Made by a program: the position numbers and the translations under genes. A stretch of DNA of 64,000 nt from Candolleomyces eurysporus (taxonomy: Eukaryota; Basidiomycota; Agaricomycetes; Agaricales; Psathyrellaceae), in assembly GCA_027579435.1 (NCBI GenBank), contig JANBPK010000954.1, positions 1 to 64,000 of the forward strand. The letters run 5' to 3'. Positions 1 to 11,336 of the stretch are shown one piece after another. Under the pieces are notes generated by a model. The model did no database searches. It was not told where the DNA came from and was given only the letters and a program-made list of their open reading frames with translations. Numbering within the stretch: the stretch's first letter is position 1; each line of letters begins with the position of its first letter.

Positions 1-235
1 GTTGATAACGAGATCGTAAGTGCAAAAAGGGCCTGGTGGGGCGGCCAAAGATCGAAAGGATTTCAAAATGGGCAATAGAAAGGCAAAAGTGATGGGGGTG
101 CTATGGTGGTCGTGTCGAATAATCATGGCTCCAAGAAAACTGCAAAGATTCAAAACCGTTAGCCGATCCTGGAGGTCGCAGAGGGCATTGAAGCCACTGA
201 CAATAGCAAATTCAAAAGCCGTCAGGTAAAGCTAT

Positions 236-469
236 CTAGGCAATGATGCAATAGCCACCGCTTCCAGAGCTACCATCGCCTTCGAAGTCGGCAGGAATGT
301 CCTTGTTGAACACGACGCAGTAGCCGCCGGATCCGGAGCTGCCATCTCCCTCCTTGTCGGCGGGAATATCCTTGGCAAAGATGACGCAGTATCCGCCAGA
401 GCCAGAGGAGCCGTCGCCCTCAGCGTCAATGGGGATGTGAGTGGGCTTGATGGTGGTGAAGGAATCCAT
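236..469 (-). CDS. Fungal mating-pheromone precursor with three peptide units and a C-terminal CaaX box
   Basis: A 77-residue intronless protein starting MDSFTTIKP, a start typical of agaricomycete pheromone precursors (PF08015-type), and ending GYCIIA-stop, a CaaX farnesylation signal. Such precursors are prenylated, trimmed and carboxymethylated, exported as lipopeptides, and sensed by STE3-type receptors. Residues 17-39, 40-62 and 63-77 are three tandem units sharing EGDGSSGSGGYC; the first two continue CVIFAKDIPADK and CVVFNKDIPADF, the third ends CIIA. The ATG at 467-469 was chosen because the longer open frame upstream starts at a non-ATG codon. The three core peptides are identical but use different codons. 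Only the last unit has a true terminal CaaX, so whether the internal units yield peptide is inference. No receptor gene is visible nearby. Family call confident; multi-peptide processing uncertain. Confidence 0.85.
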   Translation of the reverse strand: MDSFTTIKPTHIPIDAEGDGSSGSGGYCVIFAKDIPADKEGDGSSGSGGYCVVFNKDIPADFEGDGSSGSGGYCIIA

Positions 470-590
470 TTGAAAAATGAATGAGTGATCGGTGGTGGGA
501 GTTATTGAGGAGTGGTGCTCCGAAGAAGAGATTGTTGTAATCAACGAGGTCTGCGAGGAGTTGGGGAATTGAGCCAGAAGTCGGTCTGCT

Positions 591-597
591 TTTTATA
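591..597 (-). promoter_or_regulatory. Putative TATA box of the pheromone-precursor gene
   Basis: TATAAAA on the minus strand, about 120 bases upstream of the pheromone-precursor ATG, a plausible spacing for a fungal TATA element with a leader of some 80-90 nt. Judged on motif and position only. Confidence 0.45.
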
Positions 598-619
598 AAC
601 TCTAAGACCAGGAACTCCA

Positions 620-2538
620 CTTTGACACTCTCCCTATCTTTTGTTGAATACTCCCTGCGCTGCCTCCTTTGGACTCAATTGGACGAATCGCGAATAAATG
701 AAATTTCAAGAGCATAGACCCGTGCAACAATTATCAAAGACATTACCGGGGCCGCCAATGAAGCAGAACATTCAACGTTGACCTCTGCGATAGATTCATG
801 AACTGGTCGAGAGCGGCGTGCGGGGATCCTTCCTGAAAACAATAAGAATGAGCCCTGTCCTTCAGGGGTGATTATATGTTATAACTAAGTCGATGTACGA
901 ATTTAGGATTTTTTTATTGTTCCCCGGCGTTCTAACGAAATCAACCGGAACGGGCGTCTCTTCTAGCGCTTGAGGTAGACAATAGGAGCAGAAGGCACCA
1001 GGAGCTGCAGTCATTTAGCGTGGCTAAGCAGTAAGCACCTATGTCATCGTTCAAGCATCAAGGAAGATGAGAGGAGATCGTACCAAGACTTTCTCCACCT
1101 TACCGAGACTGGCTTTGACATCAAAGGTCGCAGATCCGTTTGGATCAGGTTCGACTTCAACCGATTTCATGCGGAGGCGAGTAGTATCTATCCAGAAAGT
1201 CAGACTGCACAAACCCAAATTGTTCAGGAAAAATGATAGAAGACCACGGCCAACTCAATTGAATTGAAATGGATATCCAGAAGCAAATGTGGTTGAGTTG
1301 AACAGTCGGGTTTTACTGAGGCAATCCAGATCGGATACGGGCCCGACCTTCGAAGAGTCAAGGTTTGTCGCCGTCTATCGCCCGCGTTGACCATTGCTAG
1401 TTATTGTACGCACCAAGCGGGAACATCGATGGGCTATTTTGGACAAAAACAGATGAAGATGTCCCGAGAGAGGAAGTTGTGGGCGTGCGGTCCAGGGTGG
1501 ATCTTTTGAAGTAAGGACCTCTTTGTTAGACTTCGTTGACCAATCTGTGTCTGTTTGGGCCGCTACACCCACAAAAATATTGCGTTCAAAAAGAACGATT
1601 GATCGAAGAATTTGAGGGTATATCAGCTGAAGTGCAGCTCATCGTGTCGAAATGCGCCATGGCTCAATCGAATTGATTTGAAGGACGTCGACCATTGGAA
1701 TTTCGAAAATTTACCTAACCATAACTCGTGCGCAGGAGCCTAAGAGGCACATGATTTACAGATCACACCCGGGACGGTGCTAAGTTCTTACTCTGAATAG
1801 CTGATTCTTGCTACCAGCTAAATCTCTTCACAATAATAGGTGTTGCTCCCTGGGGACGCTAGATTTATGAGACGGTCAATTCAGATGTTGAGACTGACTG
1901 TACGGCCACGACTTCGAACTCTCGTCACCTACTAAAACTAGTCTCCCGAAGCTAGCAAATATTGAGTCCGAGAATACGATATACCGCTGCTGCTTACTAT
2001 GAGCGATGTTGGCCCCGGTATTTGGCTTGGGTCTTATCAAGGGTCTCCCTATACAAATCTACACATCCACAGCTTCGGAAGCTGTCCTAAAGGAGCCTCC
2101 ATCTACTTGAGCTGGTGAATCCAAGCAGTGCTTAATTACGGATATACACCGCCCTTCTCCCTGCCCTCTCGATATCTTTTGTGGAGCTTTTGTCCTACTC
2201 CACGAGCTCAATTTGTGAATGTGTGGCGGGGTCTCCTAAGCGCAGGGCTATTTGAATGCCTTGCCCCAGATAATCCTGGACGACCAGGTTGGTATGGCAA
2301 ACAAGCACCTTGTACAGCGTTGATATTGAAAAGCGGATGACCTCCTGTAGCCAGACCAACGAATATATGACTTTGCTCTCACTCTGTTCGGGAGACGCAC
2401 GTCGGCAAATTGGAGGATGGCAGTCATTTTGAGCGTCTGAACGGATCAATGTATAGCCACAATCTAATCTAATCCGACCCGTCCTCATGGTACTATACTC
2501 AACCCAACTACTGCCCGCGATTGCGATCTCCACATCTG
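620..2538. other. No resolved gene; possible exon remnant and 3' flank of the first DUF6533-type gene
   Basis: No gene could be modelled. One plus-strand frame, about 1028-1240, reads a plausible peptide tail (QDFLHLTETGFDIKGRR ... TQIVQEK-stop) but has no recognisable start or family. The stretch 2195-2538 is clearly similar to 5360-5555 and is the copied 3' flank of the downstream DUF6533-type gene. The rest shows nothing I can interpret. Confidence 0.4.
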
Positions 2539-4480
2539 TCACAGGGACCCCTCCTCAGTGGTGACCTCGGTTCCAACCGAGTGTGTCACGGCGGGTTGAG
2601 CCTGGGCACATTTCCCAGCAAAGACCAAGGTTGAGATGGCTTGACGGTCTCTGTCTTTGTCCATCCCCGCTTTCCGGATGTTGATGAGCAGCCTATTGGA
2701 TAGTACTGGTCTCGAAAGAAGCAGAAATCCGCCAGCGTAGCTATACTTCTTCGGAACTCCTGGGGTATTGAATATGGCGTTTGCTATTCCCGCGGCTAAG
2801 AATTGGCAAGCCGGTTCGTTGGGGTTGATTGGACGACGACAGTCGAGTTAGTTGGATCATTGAGCTATGAAAAACTTCTGGAAGGAGGACTGACCGCAGA
2901 TTGCCAAATAGTAAAATCCCCCGTCGTAAGCCAACACTTGGATGAGAGGACCTTGCGATTGGCGCAGCCGCTTGAACACCACTATCCCACTGAGAAGAGA
3001 CAGGGCTTCCGAAACGCGGAAAGAAGGAGTGACAGGTTAGCATAATATGAGGACCATGGGTGGGCACAGTACAAAACATGATTCAAGGAGTAAAGAGGAC
3101 GGGGACGTCACCACTCTCGCGGGCAAGGACAATCCATTGGCCGATCGTCAAAAATACATCAGCACGCTCTGTGGGTTTGTATGCGCAGACATAGGGATGG
3201 TTGCTCCATAAAGTTGGGGATACAGCTAAATTTAAATAAGAAGATCAGTCAAATTAGGGACTGACAATTAATCGCACCCTGTATCCGGTGAACGAAGTTG
3301 CTCATGAGGCAGAGTGATGTGGTAAGGAAGATCTGCATATTGGGCGGGGTGAATCGCGGGGCACACTGAGCAGACGGGCAGTGAACGCACAAAATACGCT
3401 CCTGTCAGCGTATACAGGTACCGTTTCTTAGCGCCAAGCAGGGCATGCAAGCATAGCAACAGCATTCCTACAGTTTACAGTTAATTGACATCCTGGGAGA
3501 CAAAACACTGGGGCTGAGCTCAGTAAAATCAAGGCTGACTTACCGGTGCCAGAGTAGGCGACGATGAGTGACAAGACTAGAAGCACAAGCACATGATTAT
3601 TTGAGGCATTGACCATAGAGCAGCGTGAAGGCATATTTACCATTTCGAACGACGAACAGTCCCGAACACAGCTGTTTAGTTTCAGGTAAAGTTGAATGAA
3701 CACAACTCCGTGTGCTCAGATTAGAAAACTTACTCACGTTTAAGGGGAGCGGTGGTCCTGGGGACAGGCCCACGGTATTGATAAGGACGAGGGACCAAAA
3801 AAGCGAATACCTGCTTATCACGAAGAAAATCTTCCCAAGACCCCATTTCTCCGGCCATATGAGGCGCAGCTGAGCAAGTTAAGGTCGTGCCTCTACAAAG
3901 TCAGAAAGATTTGCCCCCATTGAGCAACGAACAAGCCGACCTCATCTTCAAACGTATCGAGATAATCGCATGCCTGTATATATGAATGTGTCAGAGGACG
4001 TCTGAGAAAACGCTGGTCGAACGTCCAAGACATACGTAAATTGTCAGTACGGCCACTACATGGAGAGCGTGAGCCAAAGAGACGAGCGAGTGAGAACAAG
4101 CTATCTGTGTTGAAAGAAAGCTGCACACACCACCCAGGTACTTGTTTGGATCAGGTTAGTAGACGATTTGCGATGACTGCACATTTACGCACATCATCAA
4201 TCGTGGAAGCTTGAAGGACGTCGAGAGGTAAAGAGCCCTTCGGAGCCGACATTTCGAACTCAAGACTTTGGAGGGTGAAGAGGCCCACAGCTGAGAACGT
4301 TATCTTTAAAAGATAGGTGCATTCATTCAATGTATCATGTTGGCCACCTTCTCCAGTCAGGGCAAAGCGCTCATGGTCAGCGCTGGCCTTCCGGGGATCC
4401 GGAGGTTGGTTTTTTGCGATCCTGAATATATTGCCTAATGAGNAAAAAACGATTGTCACGGATCATGTTTCGCTTACTGT
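2195..4480. repeat. Tandem duplication block A1 (DUF6533-type gene and flanks)
   Basis: Whole-gene similarity, including both flanks, to 5360-7540. The order of exons and flanking non-coding DNA is the same, so this is direct segmental duplication with a period of about 3.1 kb. Judged by eye; identity not computed. Confidence 0.7.
2539..4252 (-). CDS. DUF6533-type multi-pass membrane protein, tandem copy 1
   Basis: Multi-exon gene starting MSAPKGSLPLDVLQ. Successive exons encode a first hydrophobic stretch (HSLVSLAHALHVVAVLTIY), then DYLDTFEDE joined to RLIWPEKWGLGKIFFVISRY, which is the DUF6533 signature (YDxLxTLxxEV ... W..GKxLFxxxRY). Later exons give LLLCLHALLGAKKRYLY, an IVVFKRLRQSQGPLIQ segment and a C-terminal PVLSNRLLINIRKAG tail. 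Several hydrophobic segments suggest a polytopic, perhaps seven-span, membrane protein; function is unknown. The adjacent copy at 5556-7332 has the same exon order. This copy stops about 20 residues earlier because its final exon differs by an indel near EVTTEEGSL-stop, so it may be mildly degenerate. Middle exon boundaries are approximate. Confidence 0.65.
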
Positions 4481-5555
4481 CATTGAGGAATTTAAAAACA
4501 CAGGACAATGCTAGTGAGAAAGCGATTCGCAACGAGTAGAATCACTCCGAAGCCTTCCCTCCCGCTCCTACAGGCCATTGTTCTATCCTTTGTGATCGAC
4601 GAACAATAGTACAGGATCCGAGATACCATCAACTTGACCCATCAACGGTACCATGTACCTATTTAGATCAGCAGCCACACTTATGTCCCCGGAATGACCG
4701 GCTTGTCAGATTATCAGGGGTTTATCGTCCATGTCAACGATCCGATAAACTCTCAACCTGTCCAGCGGCCGTCACTGAGCACGGTCTCATCATTCAAGTA
4801 AAATGAATGAAAAATATGACGGAGGAAAAACATGACCTGGAATGGAGAAAAAATAGTGCCGATGAGCACCGAGCATGAGGTGAAAGAGCAAAATCAAGGG
4901 TTGGCTTGGCCCTTTCGGCTGCCGGGGTACGACACACGGCGGGCTTCGTACTTATTGATCCCGCTGTAGGACTAGTTGTGGATACAGAGGGCTTGGGCGA
5001 CCCCTTCAAGCTGCGACGATTGCATGAGCGCTAGCCACACAACACTTTGATAGAGGGAGTTTCCTGAAAAAGGATGTTGAACAACTCCAGAAGATCGACC
5101 TGCAAACGCTGGTTCAAAATGAGCTCATCCCTTCGAGAGACGTCGTGCTGTTTGACTGACGATGAATAAGGGCGGAAACTTGTCAGCATACAAGCCGCAG
5201 CACAACACACGAAAATTTCAGCGTGAAAGAACCCGCTGCTTGTCCCGCCGAGTAGCGCCGATATCTTGTGGTGAGNAAAAAATGACTCTCCGTCTCCGAG
5301 GTGCCCTGTGAGCCAGGACTATAGCGACCTGCCTCCGATAGTCTCAGACGACGAGTCAGGTATCTGGTTTGTGTGGAGGACAAGCGCCTTGTATAGCGTT
5401 GAGGTTTGACGGCGTATCGTCTCCCATAGCCAGATCAACAAATATACGTATGCTTTCACTCCAGTCAAGGAGACCGCGCGTTAATTGAGGATGGCAGTTG
5501 CATTCTGAGCGTCTGAGCGCTGGCATCGACGACCGAGGCATAGCTACAATCTAGT
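4253..5555. other. Intergenic spacer between the tandem DUF6533-type genes
   Basis: 4253-4500 is the 5' flank of copy 1 and resembles 7333-7560 and 10497-10700. 5360-5555 resembles the 3' flank at 2195-2538, so the duplication unit ends here. Two of the window's ambiguous bases lie here, each before an A-run (4443, 5276). The central part, 4600-5350, holds only short open frames without family resemblance. Confidence 0.5.
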
Positions 5556-7540
5556 CTAGTCTGACCCACTCCTATGGCATGATACGTTGCCACTGGTCAT
5601 CTCCATGTCCGTCACAGGGACTCTATCCTCGGTGGTAACGTCGGTTTCGGCTGAATGCGTCGCGGCGAGTCTGACCCGGGCGGGATATTTGGCAAAGACC
5701 AAGGTTGAGATGGTTTGACGGTCTCTGTCTTTGCCCTTCCCCGCTTTCCGGATGTTGATGAGAAGCCTATTGGATAGTATCGGTTTGCATACTTGCAAAA
5801 ATGCGCTCGCGTAGCCATAAGCTTCCGAGACTTGTAGGGTATTGAGTATGACATCTGTGATTCCCGCGCCTAAGAATTAACACGTTGGTTCGATGAGGTT
5901 GATCAAACGAAAAGGTAGTCGACTTGGTTAGATCATTCAGGAGCCGATGGAAGACTTTGGAAGGGAAGACTGACTGCAAATTGCGAAGTAGTAAAGTCCT
6001 CCTTCGTAAATCAACACTTGGAGGAGAGGACCCTTCGATTGGCCCAGCCGCTTGAACATGACTATCCCACTGAGAAGAAACAGGGCTTCCGAAACGACGA
6101 GCGGGGGAGTGACAAATTAGCATACTACTAGTATAAAGATATAGGTGTGCGCAGTAGAGCACATGAGTCAAAGAGTAAGACGACGGGGACTCACCGCTCT
6201 CGCGGGCGAGGAAAATCCATTGGCCTATAGTTGCAAATGTCAAAGCGGACTTTGAGTGATTGTATGCGCAGACGTAGGGAAAGTTGCTCCATAAATTTGG
6301 CGATATAGCTAAGATTTGAATAAGAAAACCAGTCGAAGCAGTCATTGATGATCGCACCCTTTGAATGATGAATGTAGTTGCTCATGAGGTAGAGTGATGT
6401 CGCGAAGAAGATCTGCATCATTAGCAGTGAAGTATAAGACGCACTGTGCAGAGAGGTCGCGAGCTTACAAAATATGCTCCCGTAAGGATATACAGATATC
6501 GCTTTCTAGCGCCAAGAAGGGCATGCAAGCATAGCAATAGTGCTCCTACACTTTACAGTCATTTACCATCCTGGGAGGCAACAGCAGGGGCTGAGCTCAG
6601 TAAACCAAGGTTCACTTACCAACGGCAGAGTAGGTGGAAATGAGTTGCATGACTGGAAGCAGAAGTACGCGATTAATCGACGCTTTGACTATAGAGCAGC
6701 GCAATAATATGCTTACCACTCTCAGCCGCATTCAGTCCAAAACACAGCTTTTGACATCGAGTCCAGTTAGATCCATCTCGGACCCTTAGACTAGAAGATT
6801 ATTCCACTTACGTTCAAGGAGAGTGGCGGTCCTCGCGACACGGCAAAGGCACCGATATATGTAAGGGACCACAAAGAGGAATACCTGGTGATCACGAAGA
6901 AAATCTTCCCGAGACCCCACTTCTCCGGCCATATGAGGCTCAGCTGAGCGAGTCGACGGTGAGACCCGAGAAAGTCAGAGATAAAGATGCGCCCCCACCG
7001 AAAAACGAACAAGCATACCTCATCTTCCAATGTATCAAGATAATCGCATGCCTGTATGTCTCAATGCGTCAGAGGATGACTAAGAAAGAAGCTTGTCGAA
7101 CGTCCAAGACATACGTAAATTGTCAGTAGAGTCACTGCATAGAGAGCATGGGCCAACGAGACGAGCGAGTGAGGATGAGCTATCTGCCTCAAAGAAGCAG
7201 CCGTACGCACCGCTGATATTCTTGGTTGGTTCAGGTTAGTAGACGGTTCGCGATGACTGCACGACCACGCACCTCCGCGATCCTGGCATCTTTAAGGGCA
7301 TCGAGAGGTACAGAGTCCTTCGAGGCTGACATTTCGGATTCAGGACGGTGGAAGACTCGGACTGAGAGTGGTGAAGGGGGCGTCTGACAGCTAAGAATGC
7401 CGTCTTTAAATGACAGGTCCATAGGCCGATCCAATTCATCTGTTTCAGTGTATCATGTTGGTCATCTTCTCCAGGCAGGTCTACAAAGTGCTATTCGGCT
7501 CTTATGCGATCCTGAATTTGTTTCCTAACGAGTGAACACG
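5360..7540. repeat. Tandem duplication block A2 (DUF6533-type gene and flanks)
   Basis: Partner of block A1 (2195-4480). Its 5' portion (7231-7540) is present a third time at 10386-10700, linking the DUF6533 and MsrA duplications. Confidence 0.7.
5556..7332 (-). CDS. DUF6533-type multi-pass membrane protein, tandem copy 2
   Basis: Paralogue of the gene at 2539-4252, better preserved. Exon 1 (7273-7332) is MSASKDSVPLDALKDARIAE. Exon 2 (7115-7183) gives a hydrophobic helix ending LYAVTLLTIY. Exon 3 (7019-7051) gives ACDYLDTLEDE. Exon 4 (5' end 6943) gives LSLIWPEKWGLGKIFFVITRY; exons 3-4 form the DUF6533 signature. Later exons include LLLCLHALLGARKRYLYIL, LYRQIYGATFPTSAHT, GIVMFKRLGQSKGPLLQVL with YEGGLYYFAIC, and a final exon VILNTLQVSEAYGYASAF ... 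PILSNRLLINIRKAGKGKD extending to SCHRSGSD-stop. First-exon boundaries are consistent GT-AG; those of exons 5-7 are approximate. Likely an integral membrane protein; nothing shows a substrate or partner. Confidence 0.7.
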
Positions 7541-8612
7541 ACCGCCACAGATCAAGTTTCGCTCACTCTCGAAATGATCATCACGTCATCTCGAAGGACT
7601 GTGATTGGGGTAACTTTCGTACTTGAAGACCGCAAAGATCGACGTCCGGCTTCCCTTGCGCACTAGTGAAAATGAGAGAAAGCGAGTAGCAACGACTTTT
7701 GACGGGTAAACTCACCACCGAATTTAAAACCCTCCATCCCGCTCTTGACAGCCTCGTTGTCCTATCCTTGGTGACACACGAGTGGATGTACGCAATCAGG
7801 GGTACCATCAAGTGCACGACCCCAGCATAATATCAAATTCAGTGACGGGCGAGTGACGGGGCAGCCCATGAATTGAGATCAGCAGACACATGCCGTCCCC
7901 AGAATAGCCGACTTAACAGATTTTCAATCGACGATCCAATAGCCTCCCAACTAAGGGAGAACGTCGATAAGTTAGGCCGCCGTCTCGTGGTACAAGAATG
8001 GAGCCACGACAAGTCGGCGTTAGAGGTTAAAAGGTCTCCTGAGATGCCCGGGTCCTCCTGTGCATTGCGACCTGGTGGGTATCGACAGATGCCACCCTAG
8101 CGATGGACTGAACTGTGATGAAAGGCTAAAACATGAGAAACCACTCACGATATATGTACTTGCGACTTGGAGATCCGGTTTCATCGCGATGTACTCATTG
8201 CGTATGCCATTCCGTGCTGTCATCTTCTGGCACCTATGATGCCATCCCCGAGGCAGAGTTCGGTAGGGGGCCGTGGCGCTCTTCGGATGATTTTACTTCA
8301 CCCGATGATTGAGGATATCAAGAACGAGTCGCAAGACGAATTTGGTTCTGAAAGGTGACCGGGTAGAGTAAGTGAGAAACCCGATCTTCGCGCAGATTCA
8401 GACACAACCGCTCTCGATACACCCTGAGCGACGCCGAAAGTGGAACAATATTTTCTGAACAACCGGAGAGGCACAGCCTCAGCCGGACTACAAAATCAGG
8501 GACGGTGGTTCAACGTTCGGGTCTTGCGTCGCAATTATTAACTGTAATGAATATAAAGGCAGAGAATCATAGAAATACAAATGGTGATATCACAACATAC
8601 GAACGGGAAGCT
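7333..8612. other. Spacer between DUF6533-type copy 2 and MsrA copy A, with a roughly 350-bp segment absent from the paralogous spacer
   Basis: Most of this spacer matches 10497-11336. Copy A carries about 350 extra bases (around 8148-8500) and a smaller extra piece near 7976-8011 relative to the other copy. The extra segment has short open frames, none recognised, and no terminal inverted repeats that I can see. Confidence 0.5.
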
Positions 8613-9400
8613 CTACCAGTGTAGCCGGTGAGTCGGGCACTGGTATCCCGTAGGATTCTTGAACAGGTACAGCTGGTGATAGTCCTCGGCGTCCCACCAC
8701 TTCGAAGCTGGTAGAATCTCGGTGACGATCTTCTTTCCAATGGGATCGAAATGTCCCTTCTGGACTTCCTCTGTCACCCGCTTGGCGATAGTCTCCTGCT
8801 CTGGGGAGTGGTAGAAGATAGCTGAGCGATATTCTACACGAATGCGTGAGTCAGAGGCATCCAAATCAAGGTAACCGGGAGGCAACGTACGGGTACCGGT
8901 ATCAGCTCCTTGTCGGTTCACCGTCGTAGGGTCGTGCGTCCTATAGAAGAACTCTGCCAAAGCATCCGCCTGATTAACAGAACAATCACCGAGGGAAAGA
9001 GATAGAACGTACCAACAAGCTCGTCGTAGGTGACCTTGGTTGGGTCAAACTCTATCCTCACAGCTTCAGCATGGTCGGTGGTCCCAGAGCAAACAGTTTG
9101 ATAACCGGGCGATGCAGCGCTCTCCTTTCCACCTGTATAGCCAACAGCCGTCTTCAGAATTCCCTTGTCCTCGGCAGGCGGGAAGTGTTTCAGGAAGATG
9201 TGTTCGACACCCCAGAAGCATCCGGAGGCAAATGTGGCAACTTGAGGCTGAACGGAAGCTACATTCAACCATGATTAACTTGATATCCTAGCAGATTGAG
9301 GGCACGAATCGCACTCACAGGTCGACATAGTGGCTGTATACGCTGCTGGGTTGATTACAGGAGCACCGAGAGATAGAAGAGATTTGAGGCGTCCAAGCAT
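8613..9400 (-). CDS. msrA: Peptide methionine sulfoxide reductase A, copy A
   Basis: Reduces methionine-S-sulfoxide in proteins, with electrons from thioredoxin. Four exons: 9319-9400, 9013-9258, 8891-8953 and 8613-8833, joining in frame to 203 residues. The catalytic motif [12 protein letters not shown] places the nucleophilic cysteine near residue 42; [20 protein letters not shown] and QYRSAIFY are family-diagnostic blocks, and the C-terminus ends [11 protein letters not shown]. The N-terminus [18 protein letters not shown] is basic and hydrophobic and is followed by an internal ATG (MSTSSVQPQ), an arrangement compatible with dual mitochondrial and cytosolic forms (inference). All introns are GT-AG. 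A near-identical paralogue lies 2.7 kb away at 11337-12099. Confidence 0.93.
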
Positions 9401-10309
9401 AACAGAGGGTGAGTTGTGAGGGTGAAGTTAGAAGCTCAACGCTTTATATAGACGTGAAACGCGGTGTTCTGCGGGGAAAAGCCTAAAGGTTCCATCGCGG
9501 TGCAGGCTGCACCATGACACAAGCTCGACAGCCGCGCTTATAAAGCGTCCTCCAGTCCCGTGGCTTGCCGAGTTGCCGGAGCACAGCTTCAGGCGCTTTA
9601 CGGGGCGCTTGAAGGCAATTCATTGAGAGGATCACATGGATTACTCGTACGTCTAGAGGTTGGCGACTGCGGGCACTGCTTGTGCTTATATTTCTGCAGC
9701 TCCTGCACTACAGCCCGCCAACGTGATCTTACATGAAACAGCAGGCTCGCAACTCGGGTTTATTGAGCCCAGGCGAGGAATGGAGTATAACACGCATTGG
9801 CAATTCTCTTGCGCTAGCGATGTATGCAGTGGACGACAGGGATTACATTTTTCCCCTTCAGGGTCCCCGCTCTGCGACAGGGGGAACAGCAGGGTCAGAG
9901 ACAAATTTCGATAATTGAATTAAGAGACTATCTTCAACTTCCGTGGTCTTCAGTGGCAAGGTGGAGACTCTCATTTGAACTCTTTCAAGTGGTGAGACCC
10001 CCTTAAAATCGGTAGAGTCGGGTATTGCGAGGATGGTATGTATGCTTAGGATCCAGTGCTGATCTACATACACAATTTTGAATTACGCCTCGCACCGACT
10101 GCTTCAGACAGGTGACTTATCATTCGTGTAACATATCACATAGTGAGGCGAGAGCGTGGCTATCCGACGCGACTCGAAGCTGGGAGGTTTTCACCTCCAG
10201 ATCAGGCGTCTGTGAATCTGCCAGTTCTGGATGGTTTTTATTCGTTCCATCTCGCTCCTATAGCACTTTCCAGTGTCGGAAATCAAATCGTTTCAAACAC
10301 TACATAGAG
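9401..10309. other. Upstream region of MsrA copy A; repeated non-coding segment
   Basis: From about 9540 to 10290 this DNA is similar to 13300-13910, including short open frames that are not conserved in length, so it is probably non-coding duplicated flank. The similarity ends close to the breakpoint of the truncated DUF6533-type gene at 10310. Confidence 0.5.
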
Positions 10310-10496
10310 AGCATGTGCAGAAGAGACGAGCGAACTATCTGCCTCAGAGAAGCAGCCGTACTCACCGCTGATGTTCTTGGTTGGGTCAGGTTAGTAGACG
10401 GTTCGCGATGACTGCACGATTACGCACCCCCGCGATCCTGACATCTTTGAGGGCGTCGAGGGGTAACGCCGGTAAAGAGTCCTTCGAGGCTGACAT
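10310..10496 (-). pseudogene. Truncated third copy of the tandem DUF6533-type gene (5' end only)
   Basis: Begins with MSASKDSLPALPLDALKD, matching exon 1 of the gene at 5556-7332 with a small insertion, followed by a matching donor site, intron and part of exon 2. Similarity stops at about 10310, where the DNA becomes the segment shared with 13.3-13.9 kb. The DYLDT / W..GK exons and everything after them are missing, so no functional membrane protein can be made. Confidence 0.75.
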
Positions 10497-11336
10497 TTCG
10501 GATTCAGGACGGTGGAGGACTCGGACTGAGATTGGTGAAGGGGGCATCTGACAGTTAAGAATGCTGTCTTTAAACGACAGGTGCATAGGCCGATCCAACT
10601 TCCGTTTATCATGTTAATCATCTTCTCTAGTCAGGTCTATGCGATCCTGAATTTGTTTCCTAACGAGTGAAAACGATCGCCGCAGATCAAGTTTCGCTCC
10701 CTCTCGAAGTGATGATCACGTCATCTCGAAGGACTGATTAGGATAACTTTCGTATTCGAAGGCCACATTGACAAAGATCGACGTCTGGCTTCCCTTGCGC
10801 ACTAGTGAAAGTGAGAGAAGGCGAGTAGCAACGGCTTTTGACAGGTAAACTCCCCACCGAATTTAAAATCAACCATCCTGCTCATAACAGCCCCGTTGTC
10901 CTACCCTTGGTGACACACGAGTGGTATGTACGGAGTCAGAGGTACCATCAAGCACACGACCCAGCATGCCATCAAATTCAGGGACAGGCGAGTGACGGGG
11001 ATACCCATGAACTTAGATCAGCAGACACATCCTGTCTCCAGAATAGCGGACTTATCAGACTTTCAATCGACGATCCAATAGCCTCCCAACCAAGGGAGAA
11101 CGTTGATAAGTCGGCGTTAGGGAGGTTTAGAGGTCTCCTGAGATGCCCGGATCCTCCTGTGCATTGCGACACCAGCGATGGACTGAACTGTTATGAAAGG
11201 CTAAAACATGAGAAACCACTCAAGGACGGTGGGCCAACGTTCGATTCTTGCGTCGCAATTATCAACTGAAATGAGTATAAAGGCAGAGAACCATTGGAAT
11301 ACAGATGGTGATATCACAACATACGAACGGGAAGCT
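10497..11336. other. Spacer between the truncated DUF6533-type copy and MsrA copy B
   Basis: Paralogous to 7333-8612 but shorter by a segment of about 350 bases. An open frame containing RLSIDDPIASQPRENVDK is similar to one in the other copy (RFSIDDPIASQLRENVDK), but flanking parts do not stay in frame. I do not call a gene. Confidence 0.45.

Larger units (their letters stand above)
7231..9480. repeat. Segmental duplication block B1 (DUF6533-type 5' end, spacer, MsrA copy A)
   Basis: Collinear with 10386-12235, apart from a roughly 350-bp length difference in the spacer and a small difference in MsrA exon 1. Very high similarity across the MsrA exons and introns suggests a recent event. Confidence 0.8.

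Noticed and set aside
2539..7332. STE3-type pheromone receptors near the pheromone precursor
   Set aside because: The multi-pass genes carry the DUF6533 signature (DYLDTxEDE ... W..GK.FFV..RY), and no STE3 motifs were recognised.
9660..9914. Possible small gene upstream of MsrA copy A
   Set aside because: The copied segment at 13.4-13.6 kb keeps DNA similarity but not the reading frame, so it is likely non-coding.
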